DNA from: an uncultured Pseudoclavibacter sp.
Lineage (GTDB): Bacteria > Actinomycetota > Actinomycetes > Actinomycetales > Microbacteriaceae
Assembly (NCBI GenBank): GCA_946221025.1
Contig: CAMIMS010000002.1
Location: 11,815-75,814, forward strand
Length of the DNA stretch: 64,000 nt
Direction of reading: 5' to 3'
Positions 47,001 to 54,813 of this stretch are shown here, in pieces. The notes beneath the pieces were generated by a model, which saw nothing but the letters and a program-made list of their open reading frames with translations, was not told the DNA's origin and did not search any database. Positions within the stretch are counted from its first letter, which is position 1. Each line of letters begins with the position of its first letter. The position numbers were made by a program, and so were the translations under genes.

Positions 47001-47030
47001 GCGAACTCGACGCCGGAACCAACTCCGTAG
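44028..47030 (+). CDS. UPF0182 family membrane protein
   Basis: A 1000-residue protein of the conserved UPF0182 family. GTG 44028 is preceded by AAGGGGA at 5 bases; a GTG at 44010 would add six residues. The N-terminus is a Pro-rich cytoplasmic stretch, then seven helices lie within about the first 330 residues (starting TLTLAIVVGLALLFFWLAGF). A large extracytoplasmic domain follows (about residues 330-900) with WIVDAYTTSDDYPYS, and an acidic, Gly/Ala-rich low-complexity tail ends the protein. Function is unknown. The gene lies directly after the PDZ-Lon protease in the order conserved across actinobacteria, which suggests a shared envelope role. A hairpin terminator follows. Confidence 0.92.
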   Translation: MSTAATPESEPNTPPPTPPKGPSAKSKSGRKGPSPLTLTLAIVVGLALLFFWLAGFYADILWYDQIGYGSVLWTRWGSMAAMFAIGFVGMALPVLITMMIAYRTRPVYAQLSAQVDRYQEVIDPVRRVAMFGIPALTGLMAGSAITPMWPEAQKFLHAQPFGITDPEFGLDVSFHMFQLPFWRGVVAFVSAVLLVCLVLTIATTFLYGGIRVTGKDLVISRATRIMLGSIAALYLITQAVSFWFDRYSTLTSSRGKWAGALYADTHANIPGLAVLSGAAIIVAIMFLIAAATGRWRLPVTSAALLAVTAMVVTSFYPGVLQSLYVNPSEKQLELPYIERNIVATRTAYGLDGVEVKSYSAKTEASAGQLRRDAATTTNIRLLDPSVVTQTFAQNEQERAYYAFAPTLDVDRYEIDGEKRDAVLAVRELNQEGMGQDAQSWVNKALVYTHGYGVAAAYGNQQTTQGTPVYFQSGMPQSGEVAVEEPRIYFGERSPEYSIVGAPQGAQPIELDYTSGTDANQSYTTFSGNGGPKLDSFLNRLVYSLKFQSEQIFLSESVTSESQILYDRHPVQRVQKVAPYLTVDSDPYPAIVNGEIFWIVDAYTTSDDYPYSTARPMPTADDRQQRGNNVNYIRNSVKATVNAYDGSVTLYAWDTADPVLKTWQGVFPGTIKSVEEMPGDLLAHVRYPVDMFKLQRNVLGTYHVTDPNEFYSQLNAWQVPADPNSDGTKSQPPYYLTMQMPDGQPAFSLYSTFIPRQSPDGQSRNVLTGYIAANSDAGSKDGVVADTYGKLTLLRIDNADVAGPGQVQNSFNTNPVVATELNLLAQSGSDVIRGNLLTLPVGQGFLYVQPVYVRSRTETSYPVLRRVLVSFGDKVGFGYTLDEALDSVFGGDAGADAGDADAAGGQDAGQGGPDDSAQGQESTTTQQLAAAVREAQAALQARTEAYQRNDLVAAAQEDKKLTDALGRIEQHTQQLESETGAQPADPAAPPADANSTPEPTP

Positions 47031-47049
47031 TGAGCGCCAGCGGTGAGTT

Positions 47050-47081
47050 CGGAGGGGAGCGGCACTGTCCGTTCCCCTCCG
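47050..47081 (+). terminator. Terminator after the UPF0182 gene
   Basis: Thirteen-base arms at 47050-47062 and 47069-47081 (one G-U pair) with a 6-base loop, 20 bases after the stop codon and just upstream of the tRNA promoter. Confidence 0.7.
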
Positions 47082-47085
47082 GTAT

Positions 47086-47114
47086 TCGACAGCGTCGCGC
47101 CGTTGTGGTACCTT
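47086..47114 (+). promoter_or_regulatory. Candidate promoter of the initiator tRNA gene
   Basis: TCGACA (47086-47091) and TACCTT (47109-47114) are 17 bases apart; the -10 runs into TTTAAT at 47113-47118. The -10 is 12 bases from the mature tRNA start. Confidence 0.4.
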
Positions 47115-47126
47115 TAATCCTCGTGC

Positions 47127-47203
47127 CGCGGGGTGGAGCAGTTCGGTAGCTCGCCGGGCTCATAACCCGGAGGTCGTAGGTTCAAATCCTGCCCCCGCAA
47201 CCA
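47127..47203 (+). tRNA. Initiator tRNA-Met (anticodon CAT)
   Basis: A 77-base cloverleaf with acceptor arms CGCGGGG (47127-47133) and CCCCGCA (47193-47199), discriminator A and an encoded CCA end (47201-47203). The anticodon CAT is at 47161-47163. Two initiator hallmarks are present: the unpaired C1 with A72, and three consecutive G-C pairs (GGG/CCC) flanking the anticodon loop. These separate it from elongator tRNA-Met. A terminator follows five bases after CCA. Confidence 0.96.
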
Positions 47204-47207
47204 AATT

Positions 47208-47243
47208 GAAAGGCCCAGGCTGGTTCAACAGCCTGGGCCTTTC
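47208..47243 (+). terminator. Terminator after initiator tRNA
   Basis: Fourteen-base arms at 47208-47221 and 47230-47243 with an 8-base loop; the right arm ends in CCTTTC. Confidence 0.85.
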
Positions 47244-47626
47244 GCCTGTCGGTCTCGAGTGTCGAGGTGCCATCTTCATCCGCCGCATTGACGAACGATT
47301 GCAGCGGCCCGACTGTGTCGTTCCTCCTGCCGCCATACGGCTCGGACAGTTGAGCGCCATACTGGGACGGTCCCAGCGAAGGGGATTGGGCGGTCCATCT
47401 GACGCGACGAGCGTCCACCGGGCACGACCTAGACCCGGGCAACGCCGAACCCGGCCGATTCCGAAATTGCGCTGTTCAAGCGAGTCCCGTCAGGGTATTT
47501 ATCGGTGCTTGCAGGGCGTGTTTTATTCCTGCCCTTGACGTGCCCGAATGGCGTCATTCAAGATTGTCGAGAATCAGACGATGATCGTTCCGATTCCTCG
47601 TACGTGGCGATCCAAGGGAGTCACCT
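47244..47626 (+). other. Gene-poor region between tRNA terminator and a secreted-protein gene
   Basis: 383 bases without a supportable gene. The longest open frame shows no ribosome-binding site and an Arg/Pro-rich translation unlike a real protein. A TTGACG (47535-47540) with CAAGAT 18 bases later is a weak promoter candidate for the gene at 47627. No inverted or direct repeat marking an insertion, and no repeat of the tRNA 3' end, was found. Confidence 0.6.
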
Positions 47627-48253
47627 GTGGCGATTCGTTCCTTCGTAGCGATGGGCACCCTCTGTGTGCTCGGAGCAAGTGGCCTCGCGCTTTCGAACCC
47701 CGCGGGCCCTTTGAGCCAAGACCGCGTCGATGAGATGGTTGCGGCGACCGGTGAGTCGTCGTGTCTCTTGCGCAATGGGGTTGTTCCTGAAGGTGGCCCC
47801 GACCGGGCGGGTGCAGAGTCGTGGAATATGCGGGATGCGTTCTTCGCGTTCCGTGCCGCGTATCTGCGATCGAATCTCGAATCAGTCGCCGACGTGAACT
47901 GGGATTCGCACAATGGAGCAGCTGTCGTCACGACTCAGCTCGATGAAGCCGGCGCGCAGCGAACCCTGGAACGCCGAGAGGTCGCCGAGGTTCTCGAAGC
48001 CGGCGGAGTGAGGGTCGTGTTTCGCTTCACCGACGGCCCGAGCATGGCAACGGCCTGCGCGATACAGGATCGGTTGATGGGACTTCACGACGATACGGGC
48101 GCGCCGATCTCAATCGGAGTGTTTCCGGATCCGAGTCGGGCAACCATCGACGTCTTCGTGAGCCCTGAGCACGCGGCGGAAGTCATCCGGCACCTCGGTT
48201 CGGATGCGCAGTTCGTCACGATCTCCGACAACGGGGCCCCTGAGCTGTACTGA
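47627..48253 (+). CDS. Predicted secreted or lipid-free exported protein, unknown function
   Basis: A 208-residue protein starting at GTG 47627, with AAGGGAG seven bases upstream. Residues 1-24 (VAIRSFVAMGTLCVLGASGLALS) form a signal-type hydrophobic segment without a lipobox; cleavage near the ALA/ALS area is plausible. The mature part is soluble and mixed, with acidic helices (NMRDAFFAFRAAYLRSNLE) and a C-terminal strand-helix region (ISIGVFPDPSRATIDVFVS). No known domain is recognised. Single Cys residues near positions 46 and 144 could pair after export. It lies beside the initiator tRNA at the edge of an accessory region. Confidence 0.6.
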   Translation: MAIRSFVAMGTLCVLGASGLALSNPAGPLSQDRVDEMVAATGESSCLLRNGVVPEGGPDRAGAESWNMRDAFFAFRAAYLRSNLESVADVNWDSHNGAAVVTTQLDEAGAQRTLERREVAEVLEAGGVRVVFRFTDGPSMATACAIQDRLMGLHDDTGAPISIGVFPDPSRATIDVFVSPEHAAEVIRHLGSDAQFVTISDNGAPELY

Positions 48254-48315
48254 CGGGACTGCTCAATCTCGGGAGCCGGAGGGAGCCTCGCGACGGGCCC
48301 CGCGTTTGCGCCGAG

Positions 48316-48690
48316 CTACGCCTCGATATCGCTCTCGAACGCCAGCCCGAACGTTTGCATCACGAAATGCGGCTCGCCGATGCCAGTTGACGGATGCGAG
48401 CTTGCCGAGGACACCTCGTGCTCGCCGAGCATTCGCGTCTCGTTTTCGGCCCACTCGCCCATGACGATGTACTGCGCGAAGCCGTATTCGAGCTTCCCGT
48501 CGCGGTTGTAGTCCGGCAGGGACAGCTCGAAGGGGTTCTCCGCATCCACCCCGATCGCCTCGAGTTCGGCGACGAGCCGCGGGTAGGCCTGCGCGATCTT
48601 CGCGCGGTACTCATCGCAGTACGCGCAATCGCACGGCTCCACCGACGGTGCGCGGTAATAGGCCCGCGTCGCATCCACATCCACTCGCAT
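48316..48690 (-). CDS. Conserved hypothetical protein with a CDCAYC motif
   Basis: A 124-residue protein from ATG 48690, preceded by AAGGGGG at 5 bases; a longer open frame to 48981 has no support. The sequence reads MRVDVDATRAYYRAPS, then EPCDCAYCDEYRAKIAQAYP, and later NPFELSLPDYNRDGKLEYGF and QYIVMGEW. The CxCxxC cluster close to the N-terminus, followed by an aromatic helix and the PHFVMQTF end, recalls an uncharacterised family frequent in Firmicutes and some actinobacteria. No enzyme motif is visible; the Cys trio may bind metal. It sits alone between two unrelated genes in the atypical region, consistent with horizontal gain. Confidence 0.6.
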   Translation of the reverse strand: MRVDVDATRAYYRAPSVEPCDCAYCDEYRAKIAQAYPRLVAELEAIGVDAENPFELSLPDYNRDGKLEYGFAQYIVMGEWAENETRMLGEHEVSSASSHPSTGIGEPHFVMQTFGLAFESDIEA

Positions 48691-49035
48691 TGGCACCCCC
48701 TTGTTTTGGCGGTCTTTCACCGGTAGAACCCGTCCGCGTACCAGCATCTCGCATCTCTTCGAACCTATCTGGGTGCACTCGGCGTGATGCGGCTCGGCGG
48801 CATCGGATGCGCCACGACAATCGGCCATGAAGGTCGCGTTCGGTGATTGCCTCGGACTAGCCTGCCGCCAGATTGCGCGCCTACACGAGAGGAGCCCACA
48901 GGGGCCGGTAGAGCGCGCAAACGCCCGACAGGGGTGCCCGTGCGTCCTGGTGAGGACAGCTTCGATTGATCGGGCGAGCATCGACCAGGAGTCGACGCTC
49001 GCCCGAACTCTCGCGCATTACCGTTCGGTGTGCTG
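48691..49035 (-). other. Intergenic stretch between decarboxylase and CDCAYC genes
   Basis: 345 bases with no supportable gene. The only structure seen is the hairpin at 48971-49005 after the decarboxylase. An open frame extends the CDCAYC gene upstream to 48981, but its translation is Arg/Cys-rich and unlike a protein. Confidence 0.6.
48971..49005 (-). terminator. Candidate terminator after the decarboxylase gene
   Basis: Fifteen-base arms at 48971-48985 and 48991-49005 with one mismatch and a 5-base loop, 30 bases beyond the decarboxylase stop on the minus strand. The following sequence is only weakly T-rich. Confidence 0.55.
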
Positions 49036-51267
49036 CTATTCCACGATGCAAGCGACGGTGCGGTGACCTTGGGAATCCTCAGACAGCCCGTGCGTGATCC
49101 CGTTGAACCCCGGAAACTCCGCTGCTAGCTGAGATTCATGGCGAAGGTAGTCAACAATCCGAGCGCTAATGCGCTCACCCGGAACAACAAGGGGGATCCC
49201 GGGCGGATAGGGCGTGAGCAAAACGGCCGTGATTCGGCCGGCTAGCTCATCGATCGGGACGTATTCAACGCGGCCCGACGTCATCGCGCTCCACGCGTCA
49301 GCCGGAAGCATTGCCATCTCGGGTTCATCCAAGTAGATGTCGGTGGAGAGATTCGCTACATCGGCAGCCCTGTTCGCCGCATGTAGGCGGTCGGCCAGTG
49401 TGCGAAGTCCAAGCTGCGCGTAGCGTGGGTACTCGGACGCGAACCGTGGCATGGCCTCGGCGACAATCGTATTCTCATCGTATGCCCGCTTGAATCGGTG
49501 CAGCTCCGCAATGAGCGTATTCCATCGCCCCTTTGTTGCCCCGATGGTGAAAAGAATAAACAGTGAATAGAGGCCGGTTTTTTCTACGACCACACCGTGT
49601 TCTGCGAGATATTTCGCAAGCAAAATACCCGGAACTCCGCGTTCATCGAATTCGCCCGTAACACGCAGCCCGGGGGTCGTGAGGGTGACCTTGAGCGGAT
49701 CGAGCATCGCGAAGTCATCATCGACCTCAGTGAAGCCGTGCCAGGCTGAATCGGAGCGGAGCTCCCATTCACTCCGGTCTGCCATCCCGACGCGCGCCGG
49801 CGTATCCGGGCCCCACACGTCGAACCACCATTCGTCCCGTGCCCGCAGTTCATCCCGAATGCGGATGATCGACCGGCGAAACTCCATTGCCTCAGTAATC
49901 GCTTCCTCAACCAGGGCTGTGCCACCCTGCCCGGCCATCATTTCCGCTGACACGTCGCAGCTCGCGATAATCGAGTACTGCGGACTCGTCGATGTGTGCA
50001 TCAGATACGCCTCATTGAAGATGGATGAGTCGAGCTGCTGGTTCTCGGCGTCTTGGACAAGAATTTGCGATGCCTGTGAGAGGCCGGCGAGAAGCTTGTG
50101 CGTTGATTGCGTCGAGTACACGATGGACTCTGACGTGCGCGGTCCGCGATTATCGATTGCGTGCATGTCTCGATAAAGCTCGTGGAAACTCGCATGCGGC
50201 AGCCAAGCTTCATCAAAGTGCAGGGCATGGATCTTACCGTCGAGAGTCTCTTTAATTTCGGCGGCGTTATAAACAATGCCGTCGTAGGTGCTTTGAGTGA
50301 GAGTGAGCATGCGCGGCTTGGCTTGCTTGTCCGTGATAAACGGGTTCGCGGCAATCTTGGCGGCTATCGCTTCCGGCGAAAACTCTCGCCGGGGGATCGG
50401 GCCGATGATTCCTGCGCGGTTTCGCGTCGGGGTGAGGTAGATCGGGACGGCACCAGTGAGCATGATCGCGTGAAGAACAGACTTATGGCAGTTCCGATCG
50501 ACGACGACGACGTCCCCGGCACCCACCACCGAGTTCCACACGATCTTGTTCGACGTTGAGGTGCCGTTCGTCACGAAGTACAGGTGATCGGCTCTGAAGG
50601 TGCGCGCAGCACGACGCTCAGATTCGGCAACCGGTCCGGTGTGGTCAAGCAGCTGTCCAAGTTCCTCAACTGCGTTGCACACGTCTGCGCGGAGCATCGG
50701 CTCGCCAAAGAACTGATGGAAGGCTGTGCCCACTGGCGATTTGAGAAATGCCGTTCCTCCGGAGTGTCCTGGGCAATGCCAGGAGTACGCACCGTCGTTT
50801 GCGTACTGCATGAGTGCGCGAAAGAACGGGGGCGCCAGACTCTCCACATACTCAGCGGCCCGGCGTTCAATCGCTCTCGCGACAAATGTGGGCGTGTCTT
50901 CGTGCGCATTCACCACGCCCTCGAGTTCGCTGAGCACGGAGAACGGGACCTGCCGCGCGGTGAGCTGATCTCCAAAGAGGTACAGGGGCAGACGCATCCC
51001 GCGCGCCCGAATCCCCTCGATCAACTCGCGAAGAGCGTCGGCGTTGGGGCCGATTCCATCCGGTTCAATCCGGTCAATGATGCAGATCGCGGCGGCCGAC
51101 CCGACGAGCAAGCGACCGGTTCGATCGATGATGCTGTCTGCGTCAATCCGCTCCGTGCGAACCCCGAACGATTCGAGGGCGTCGATGACTCGCATCGCCG
51201 CTTCGATGGTCTGCGGTTTATGCGTTCGGGAAGCATCAATGATCGTGATGGGGAAGGAGATTGTCAC
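49036..51267 (-). CDS. Orn/Lys/Arg decarboxylase family protein (PLP-dependent)
   Basis: A 743-residue enzyme of the large bacterial basic amino acid decarboxylases, which form decamers or dimers and release CO2 from ornithine, lysine or arginine to give putrescine, cadaverine or agmatine. The N-terminal CheY-like wing domain (about residues 1-130) precedes the PLP core: YSWHCPGHSGGTAF, the Asp region LHFDEAWLPHASF and the Schiff-base Lys391 in STQSTHKLLAGLSQAS. Length fits AdiA/LdcC-type proteins. Start is GTG 51267 with AGAGGAC upstream. Which substrate it uses cannot be set. The gene is divergent from an RpiR-type regulator and shows lower GC than the core genes. Confidence 0.9.
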   Translation of the reverse strand: MTISFPITIIDASRTHKPQTIEAAMRVIDALESFGVRTERIDADSIIDRTGRLLVGSAAAICIIDRIEPDGIGPNADALRELIEGIRARGMRLPLYLFGDQLTARQVPFSVLSELEGVVNAHEDTPTFVARAIERRAAEYVESLAPPFFRALMQYANDGAYSWHCPGHSGGTAFLKSPVGTAFHQFFGEPMLRADVCNAVEELGQLLDHTGPVAESERRAARTFRADHLYFVTNGTSTSNKIVWNSVVGAGDVVVVDRNCHKSVLHAIMLTGAVPIYLTPTRNRAGIIGPIPRREFSPEAIAAKIAANPFITDKQAKPRMLTLTQSTYDGIVYNAAEIKETLDGKIHALHFDEAWLPHASFHELYRDMHAIDNRGPRTSESIVYSTQSTHKLLAGLSQASQILVQDAENQQLDSSIFNEAYLMHTSTSPQYSIIASCDVSAEMMAGQGGTALVEEAITEAMEFRRSIIRIRDELRARDEWWFDVWGPDTPARVGMADRSEWELRSDSAWHGFTEVDDDFAMLDPLKVTLTTPGLRVTGEFDERGVPGILLAKYLAEHGVVVEKTGLYSLFILFTIGATKGRWNTLIAELHRFKRAYDENTIVAEAMPRFASEYPRYAQLGLRTLADRLHAANRAADVANLSTDIYLDEPEMAMLPADAWSAMTSGRVEYVPIDELAGRITAVLLTPYPPGIPLVVPGERISARIVDYLRHESQLAAEFPGFNGITHGLSEDSQGHRTVACIVE

Positions 51268-51401
51268 GTGATGTCCTCTCTATGGAATCAGCGAGTAGGG
51301 ACAGGGTGGGTGTCCAAGAAGCCTGACGGCATGGCAGGATGACGAATTACCCGGTACGTCGTGGCGTTTGGTTCCGCCACGGGGACGCGGAAAGGAAGCG
51401 C

Positions 51402-52292
51402 ATGTCCGTGGGCGAAGGTTCCTCGAGCACCATTGCCGAACGATTGGAACGGGAGACGCAATACCTGCCTCCGTCGGGTCGTCGCGTCGCGCGCGCACTC
51501 CTTGCCCGATATCCCGCCGCGGGGCTTGACACGGTCGCGAGTCTTGCGCACGAGGCGAATGTCAGTGCCCCGAGCGTGGTGCGGTTCATCACGGCGCTTG
51601 GGTTTGACTCGTTCCGCGACTTTCAAGACGTCCTTCGCGATGAACTTGGTGGGAGAGACGCGTCCGCCCTGTCGCAGGCGCGTGCGATGCCGAGTCGCCC
51701 CGGGGATCCCCTCGCTGCCACAAAAGGCGCCCTCGTAACCGGGATTGAGGAATCGCTTCCGAGTCAGATGGACGGCGATTTCTCCACCGCTGTCACCTTG
51801 CTGGCGGACTCGACACGTCGCGTTGCCACCATCGGGGGAGACTATTCGAGTGGTGCGGCAGCCCACCTCGTCGCCCAGCTCGCGCCACTTCGAGCGAATG
51901 TGCAGCTGGTGAATTCTTCTTCCCTCCTGGCCGCAGCGGCTGTGGCCGACATACAGAAGAACGATGTTTGGGTGCTGTTCGACCTGCGTCGCTACTCGCC
52001 ACGAATCTTTGATCTCGCGAACTTTGCGCGTGAGCGCGGGGCGACAATCCTCCTCGTGACAGACCGTTGGCGATCGCCCATCGACCGCATCTGTGATGTG
52101 GCACTCGTCGTTCGTGTCGAGTCGGCCGGCGCCTCCGACACGCTCGTTCCGGCACTCGCGCTGGTGGAAGCTCTGAGCGAGGCCGTCGAGCGGCGTCGCG
52201 GCGAAGCTGCGCTTGAGCGACTCACGATCGTGGACCGTGTTCGTCGAGGGCTCGATAGGTTGCCCGGCACGGATGAAGACGCGCTCCGGTAG
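51402..52292 (+). CDS. MurR/RpiR family transcriptional regulator
   Basis: A 296-residue regulator: an N-terminal helix-turn-helix of the RpiR type (PSGRRVARALLARYPAAGLD and ANVSAPSVVRFITALGFDSF) and a C-terminal SIS domain (about residues 125-260; VATIGGDYSSGAAAHLVAQL, then KNDVWVLFDLRRYSPRIFD). SIS domains usually bind phosphosugars, but RpiR proteins near amino-acid genes may sense other ligands. ATG 51402 has AAAGGAA upstream and is preferred to the frame start at 51339. It is divergent from the decarboxylase with a 134-base shared region and is a good candidate regulator of the cluster. Confidence 0.85.
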   Translation: MSVGEGSSSTIAERLERETQYLPPSGRRVARALLARYPAAGLDTVASLAHEANVSAPSVVRFITALGFDSFRDFQDVLRDELGGRDASALSQARAMPSRPGDPLAATKGALVTGIEESLPSQMDGDFSTAVTLLADSTRRVATIGGDYSSGAAAHLVAQLAPLRANVQLVNSSSLLAAAAVADIQKNDVWVLFDLRRYSPRIFDLANFARERGATILLVTDRWRSPIDRICDVALVVRVESAGASDTLVPALALVEALSEAVERRRGEAALERLTIVDRVRRGLDRLPGTDEDALR

Positions 52293-52330
52293 GGGCCCGC
52301 TTCGGTGACACAGGGGCAACCGTTTGTCGG

Positions 52331-53554
52331 TCACACCGGCTCGTTTCCATCGCGGATGAGTCTCTCTGCGGCTGCCAGGTACCCCGCGAGCATCGTCGTC
52401 GCCACCCGCCGGATGGCATCCTCATCCGGGAGAAACGAGGGGTCGTGCAGCGACGGAGTCTTGTGGCCGTCGCCCGAACTCACGCCGACAAAGCACATCG
52501 CCGATGGCACTGTGGTCGCAAAGAACGAAAAATCGTCAGCCCCGAGCGAGCGCATCGGTTCGCTTGGGCTCAGACCGACACGGGGGAGCCATTCGTCGAT
52601 ACCCGCGACCAGGTCGGAATCGTTATCGAGCACGGGCTCGCCCCTGGTGAATGAGACGTCGGCCCGGCACCCAAGCCCTTCCGCGTGGGCGGTCGCAAAG
52701 CGGCGAACGGTATCGATGATGCGATCGTCGTCTCCGGAGTGCATCGTTCGAAGCATGGCACGAATACGACCGGTTCCTGGGAGGACGTTTGCGCCGCCCT
52801 CTCCCACGGTGATTGTCCCAACGCTGATCAGAGCGGGCTGAAGAGGGTTCACGGCACGGCGCACGAGCTCGGGGAGGGCGAGGACGATGCCACTCACGCA
52901 AGCAGCGACGTCGTTCGCTTCATGGGGGTATGCCCCGTGTCCGCCACGGCCAGTGACGGTGATCTCGATCTCGCCAGAGGCCGCATTGATGGGCCCGGAC
53001 CCGGTCGCGACGCTTCCTGAGGCGACGCGAGGATGCACGTGCGCACCAATCGCGTGGCGAACATCGTGTCGTTCAAGCGCATCCGATTCAATGATGTCGA
53101 ATGCACCGGACGGGTAGGTCTCCTCGCGTGGCTGCAGGGCGACGAGAAGAGCCACCGGCAAATCAATTGCTTGCGCGGACTTTGCAAGTGCTGCGATCGC
53201 CGCGAGATGAACGTCGTGTCCGCACGCGTGCATAACGCCGGACGTCGATGCAAATTCGGCGCCGGTTTGTTCCATCACCGGTAGCGCGTCCAGCTCGGCG
53301 CGCAGAAGCACCGTTGGTCCGGTCGCTGGTCCGAGCCTGGCGACTCCACCTGTTTCTGCCACTGGTTCGAGATCAAGACCTGCCGCTTCAGCGACGCGTC
53401 GGGCCGTGTCGGCCTCATCGCCGGAAAGTCGCGGATTGGCGTGCAGCTCTTCCCGCAGTTTCGCAGCTGCCGGTAGTTCCGACTCGAGTGTTGTCTGCCA
53501 CGTTCGGGCGATTTCCGCAAGAGAGCCCGAAGATTGTTGGGATAATACTGACAT
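52331..53554 (-). CDS. M20 family amidohydrolase (HipO/AbgB-like)
   Basis: A zinc-dependent amidohydrolase of 407 residues. It starts at ATG 53554 with AAAGGA upstream; a longer frame to 53728 adds only non-family sequence. The M20D motif set is visible: RELHANPRLSGDEADT, MHACGHDVHLAAIA (metal ligands), QPREETYPSGAFDII, GSGGHG-like GRGGHGAYPHEANDV, and the late LHDPSFLPDED. Family members remove acyl groups from N-acyl-amino acids, or cleave amides such as hippurate or p-aminobenzoyl-glutamate. In this cluster a role in hydrolysing an N-acyl or gamma-glutamyl amine is plausible. It is on the minus strand, convergent with the regulator and downstream of the FluG-type gene, so it may belong to the same transcript. 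Confidence 0.87.
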   Translation of the reverse strand: MSVLSQQSSGSLAEIARTWQTTLESELPAAAKLREELHANPRLSGDEADTARRVAEAAGLDLEPVAETGGVARLGPATGPTVLLRAELDALPVMEQTGAEFASTSGVMHACGHDVHLAAIAALAKSAQAIDLPVALLVALQPREETYPSGAFDIIESDALERHDVRHAIGAHVHPRVASGSVATGSGPINAASGEIEITVTGRGGHGAYPHEANDVAACVSGIVLALPELVRRAVNPLQPALISVGTITVGEGGANVLPGTGRIRAMLRTMHSGDDDRIIDTVRRFATAHAEGLGCRADVSFTRGEPVLDNDSDLVAGIDEWLPRVGLSPSEPMRSLGADDFSFFATTVPSAMCFVGVSSGDGHKTPSLHDPSFLPDEDAIRRVATTMLAGYLAAAERLIRDGNEPV

Positions 53555-53649
53555 TGGAATCCTTTGGAATAGGGCGGCTTTAGGCGAGACAGAGTTGCGA
53601 AACCGCGTTATAGGGATGTGACGGATTCGGTTAGGCCGACATGAACGTC

Positions 53650-54813
53650 TCAGGCAAGCTCGTACGCCCGGAGCGCATTGCGTGCGCCGATATCCTCGGC
53701 GATACGTAGACACTCGGCCTCGGGCCATCCCTCCTCATCTCGGAAACTCGATAGCGTTCGCGAGAGTCCGCGCCGAAAAAGAACTGCGCCAAGATAAAAG
53801 AGCTCGGCAGCGCCGAACGCATCTGTTGAAAAAAGCGCTTTCGAGAACGGGGTCAATTCGAGCGACTCCGCGATGACCGCGGCGGACCGTGCACCGGTGT
53901 AGTTCACCGCAAGCCCCACATCGCAGTACACGTGAGGAAACACGTCTGCGAGGTAACCGGCCTCTCGGTGGTACGGGTAGCAATGCAGCAGCATGAACCG
54001 GGCTCCGGAAGTCGCTGTGTCGCGCAGGAGTGCGGTGAGCGCGAGGGGAGTGCACCGGGCCAGGTCTACGTCATCATCGCCGTATCCGACGTGGACCTGA
54101 ATAGCGGTCCTCGCATCGATGGCCCACCAGATGAGGTGACGGATCAAAACCTGATCGCTGAGGCGTGCCTGCGCACCGGTTGAAATCTCCTCCAACCATG
54201 CTGTTGCCGCAGCGTCTACCTCGGCGTCGCTCGGACGGTTCGGGTCGAAATCGAGCCCAATTCGGTATGCGGCGATGGTTTTCACGCCAATCGCGCCTCG
54301 CAACCGTTCGGCGAGTCGTGCTTCGATTTCCGCTCGGTAGACGCGGCCTCGTGAGTGCGCGCTCCTTCCGGTCGATTCGCGCACTGCGAGTTCGAGCGCG
54401 AGAAGCTCCGCCTCGCGCTCGAGCCGAACGATTTCATAGGCGGTTGCATTTGCGGCGGCGGCCATCGCCTCGGGACCGAGTACCTCGTCAGCGCGTATGC
54501 CGGTTTCCACACTGAGAGCGCCTAGTCGCGAGGCGCTCAGTAGGCGCTCACTCGATACGACGCCGCCCAACTCAATCCGACGTCTCACGTACTCTTCTGG
54601 GGTCACGAACGGATCCAGATCGAGAACCGGTGCGCACCAGCGACGAACCGAGAAGCCAACTTGGGTGTCGAAGCGGGTGGCTCCCACATGCGACCACCTG
54701 GACTCGCACAGAAGGTCTTCCAAACGCTGCCGATCCATATCGTCGGTACTCACACCGTGGCAGTGGTGATCGAAGAGAGATAGTTGGTCCAGATCCAGTG
54801 CGTCAGTAGACAC
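53650..54813 (-). CDS. FluG-type amidohydrolase (PF04909 family)
   Basis: A 387-residue metal-dependent amidohydrolase like the N-terminal half of fungal FluG and plant nodulin/GS fusion proteins. The HxH motif is LFDHHCHGVS. Further family features are GVKTIAAYRIGLDFDP, LLHCYPYHREAGYLAD, HVYCDVGLAVNY and the catalytic Asp in ALFSTDAFGAAELFYLG. GTG 54813 lies within the last codons of the glutamine-synthetase-like gene, an 11-base overlap, so the two are translated in tandem. That pairing reproduces as two chains the amidohydrolase-GS fusion seen in FluG. It probably removes a gamma-glutamyl group, or hydrolyses a related amide, made or used by the ligase. Confidence 0.88.
   Translation of the reverse strand: MSTDALDLDQLSLFDHHCHGVSTDDMDRQRLEDLLCESRWSHVGATRFDTQVGFSVRRWCAPVLDLDPFVTPEEYVRRRIELGGVVSSERLLSASRLGALSVETGIRADEVLGPEAMAAAANATAYEIVRLEREAELLALELAVRESTGRSAHSRGRVYRAEIEARLAERLRGAIGVKTIAAYRIGLDFDPNRPSDAEVDAAATAWLEEISTGAQARLSDQVLIRHLIWWAIDARTAIQVHVGYGDDDVDLARCTPLALTALLRDTATSGARFMLLHCYPYHREAGYLADVFPHVYCDVGLAVNYTGARSAAVIAESLELTPFSKALFSTDAFGAAELFYLGAVLFRRGLSRTLSSFRDEEGWPEAECLRIAEDIGARNALRAYELA

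Noticed and set aside
47127..47203. Elongator tRNA-Met or tRNA-Ile2 with CAT anticodon.
   Set aside because: The C1-A72 mismatch and three G-C pairs at the anticodon loop mark the initiator.
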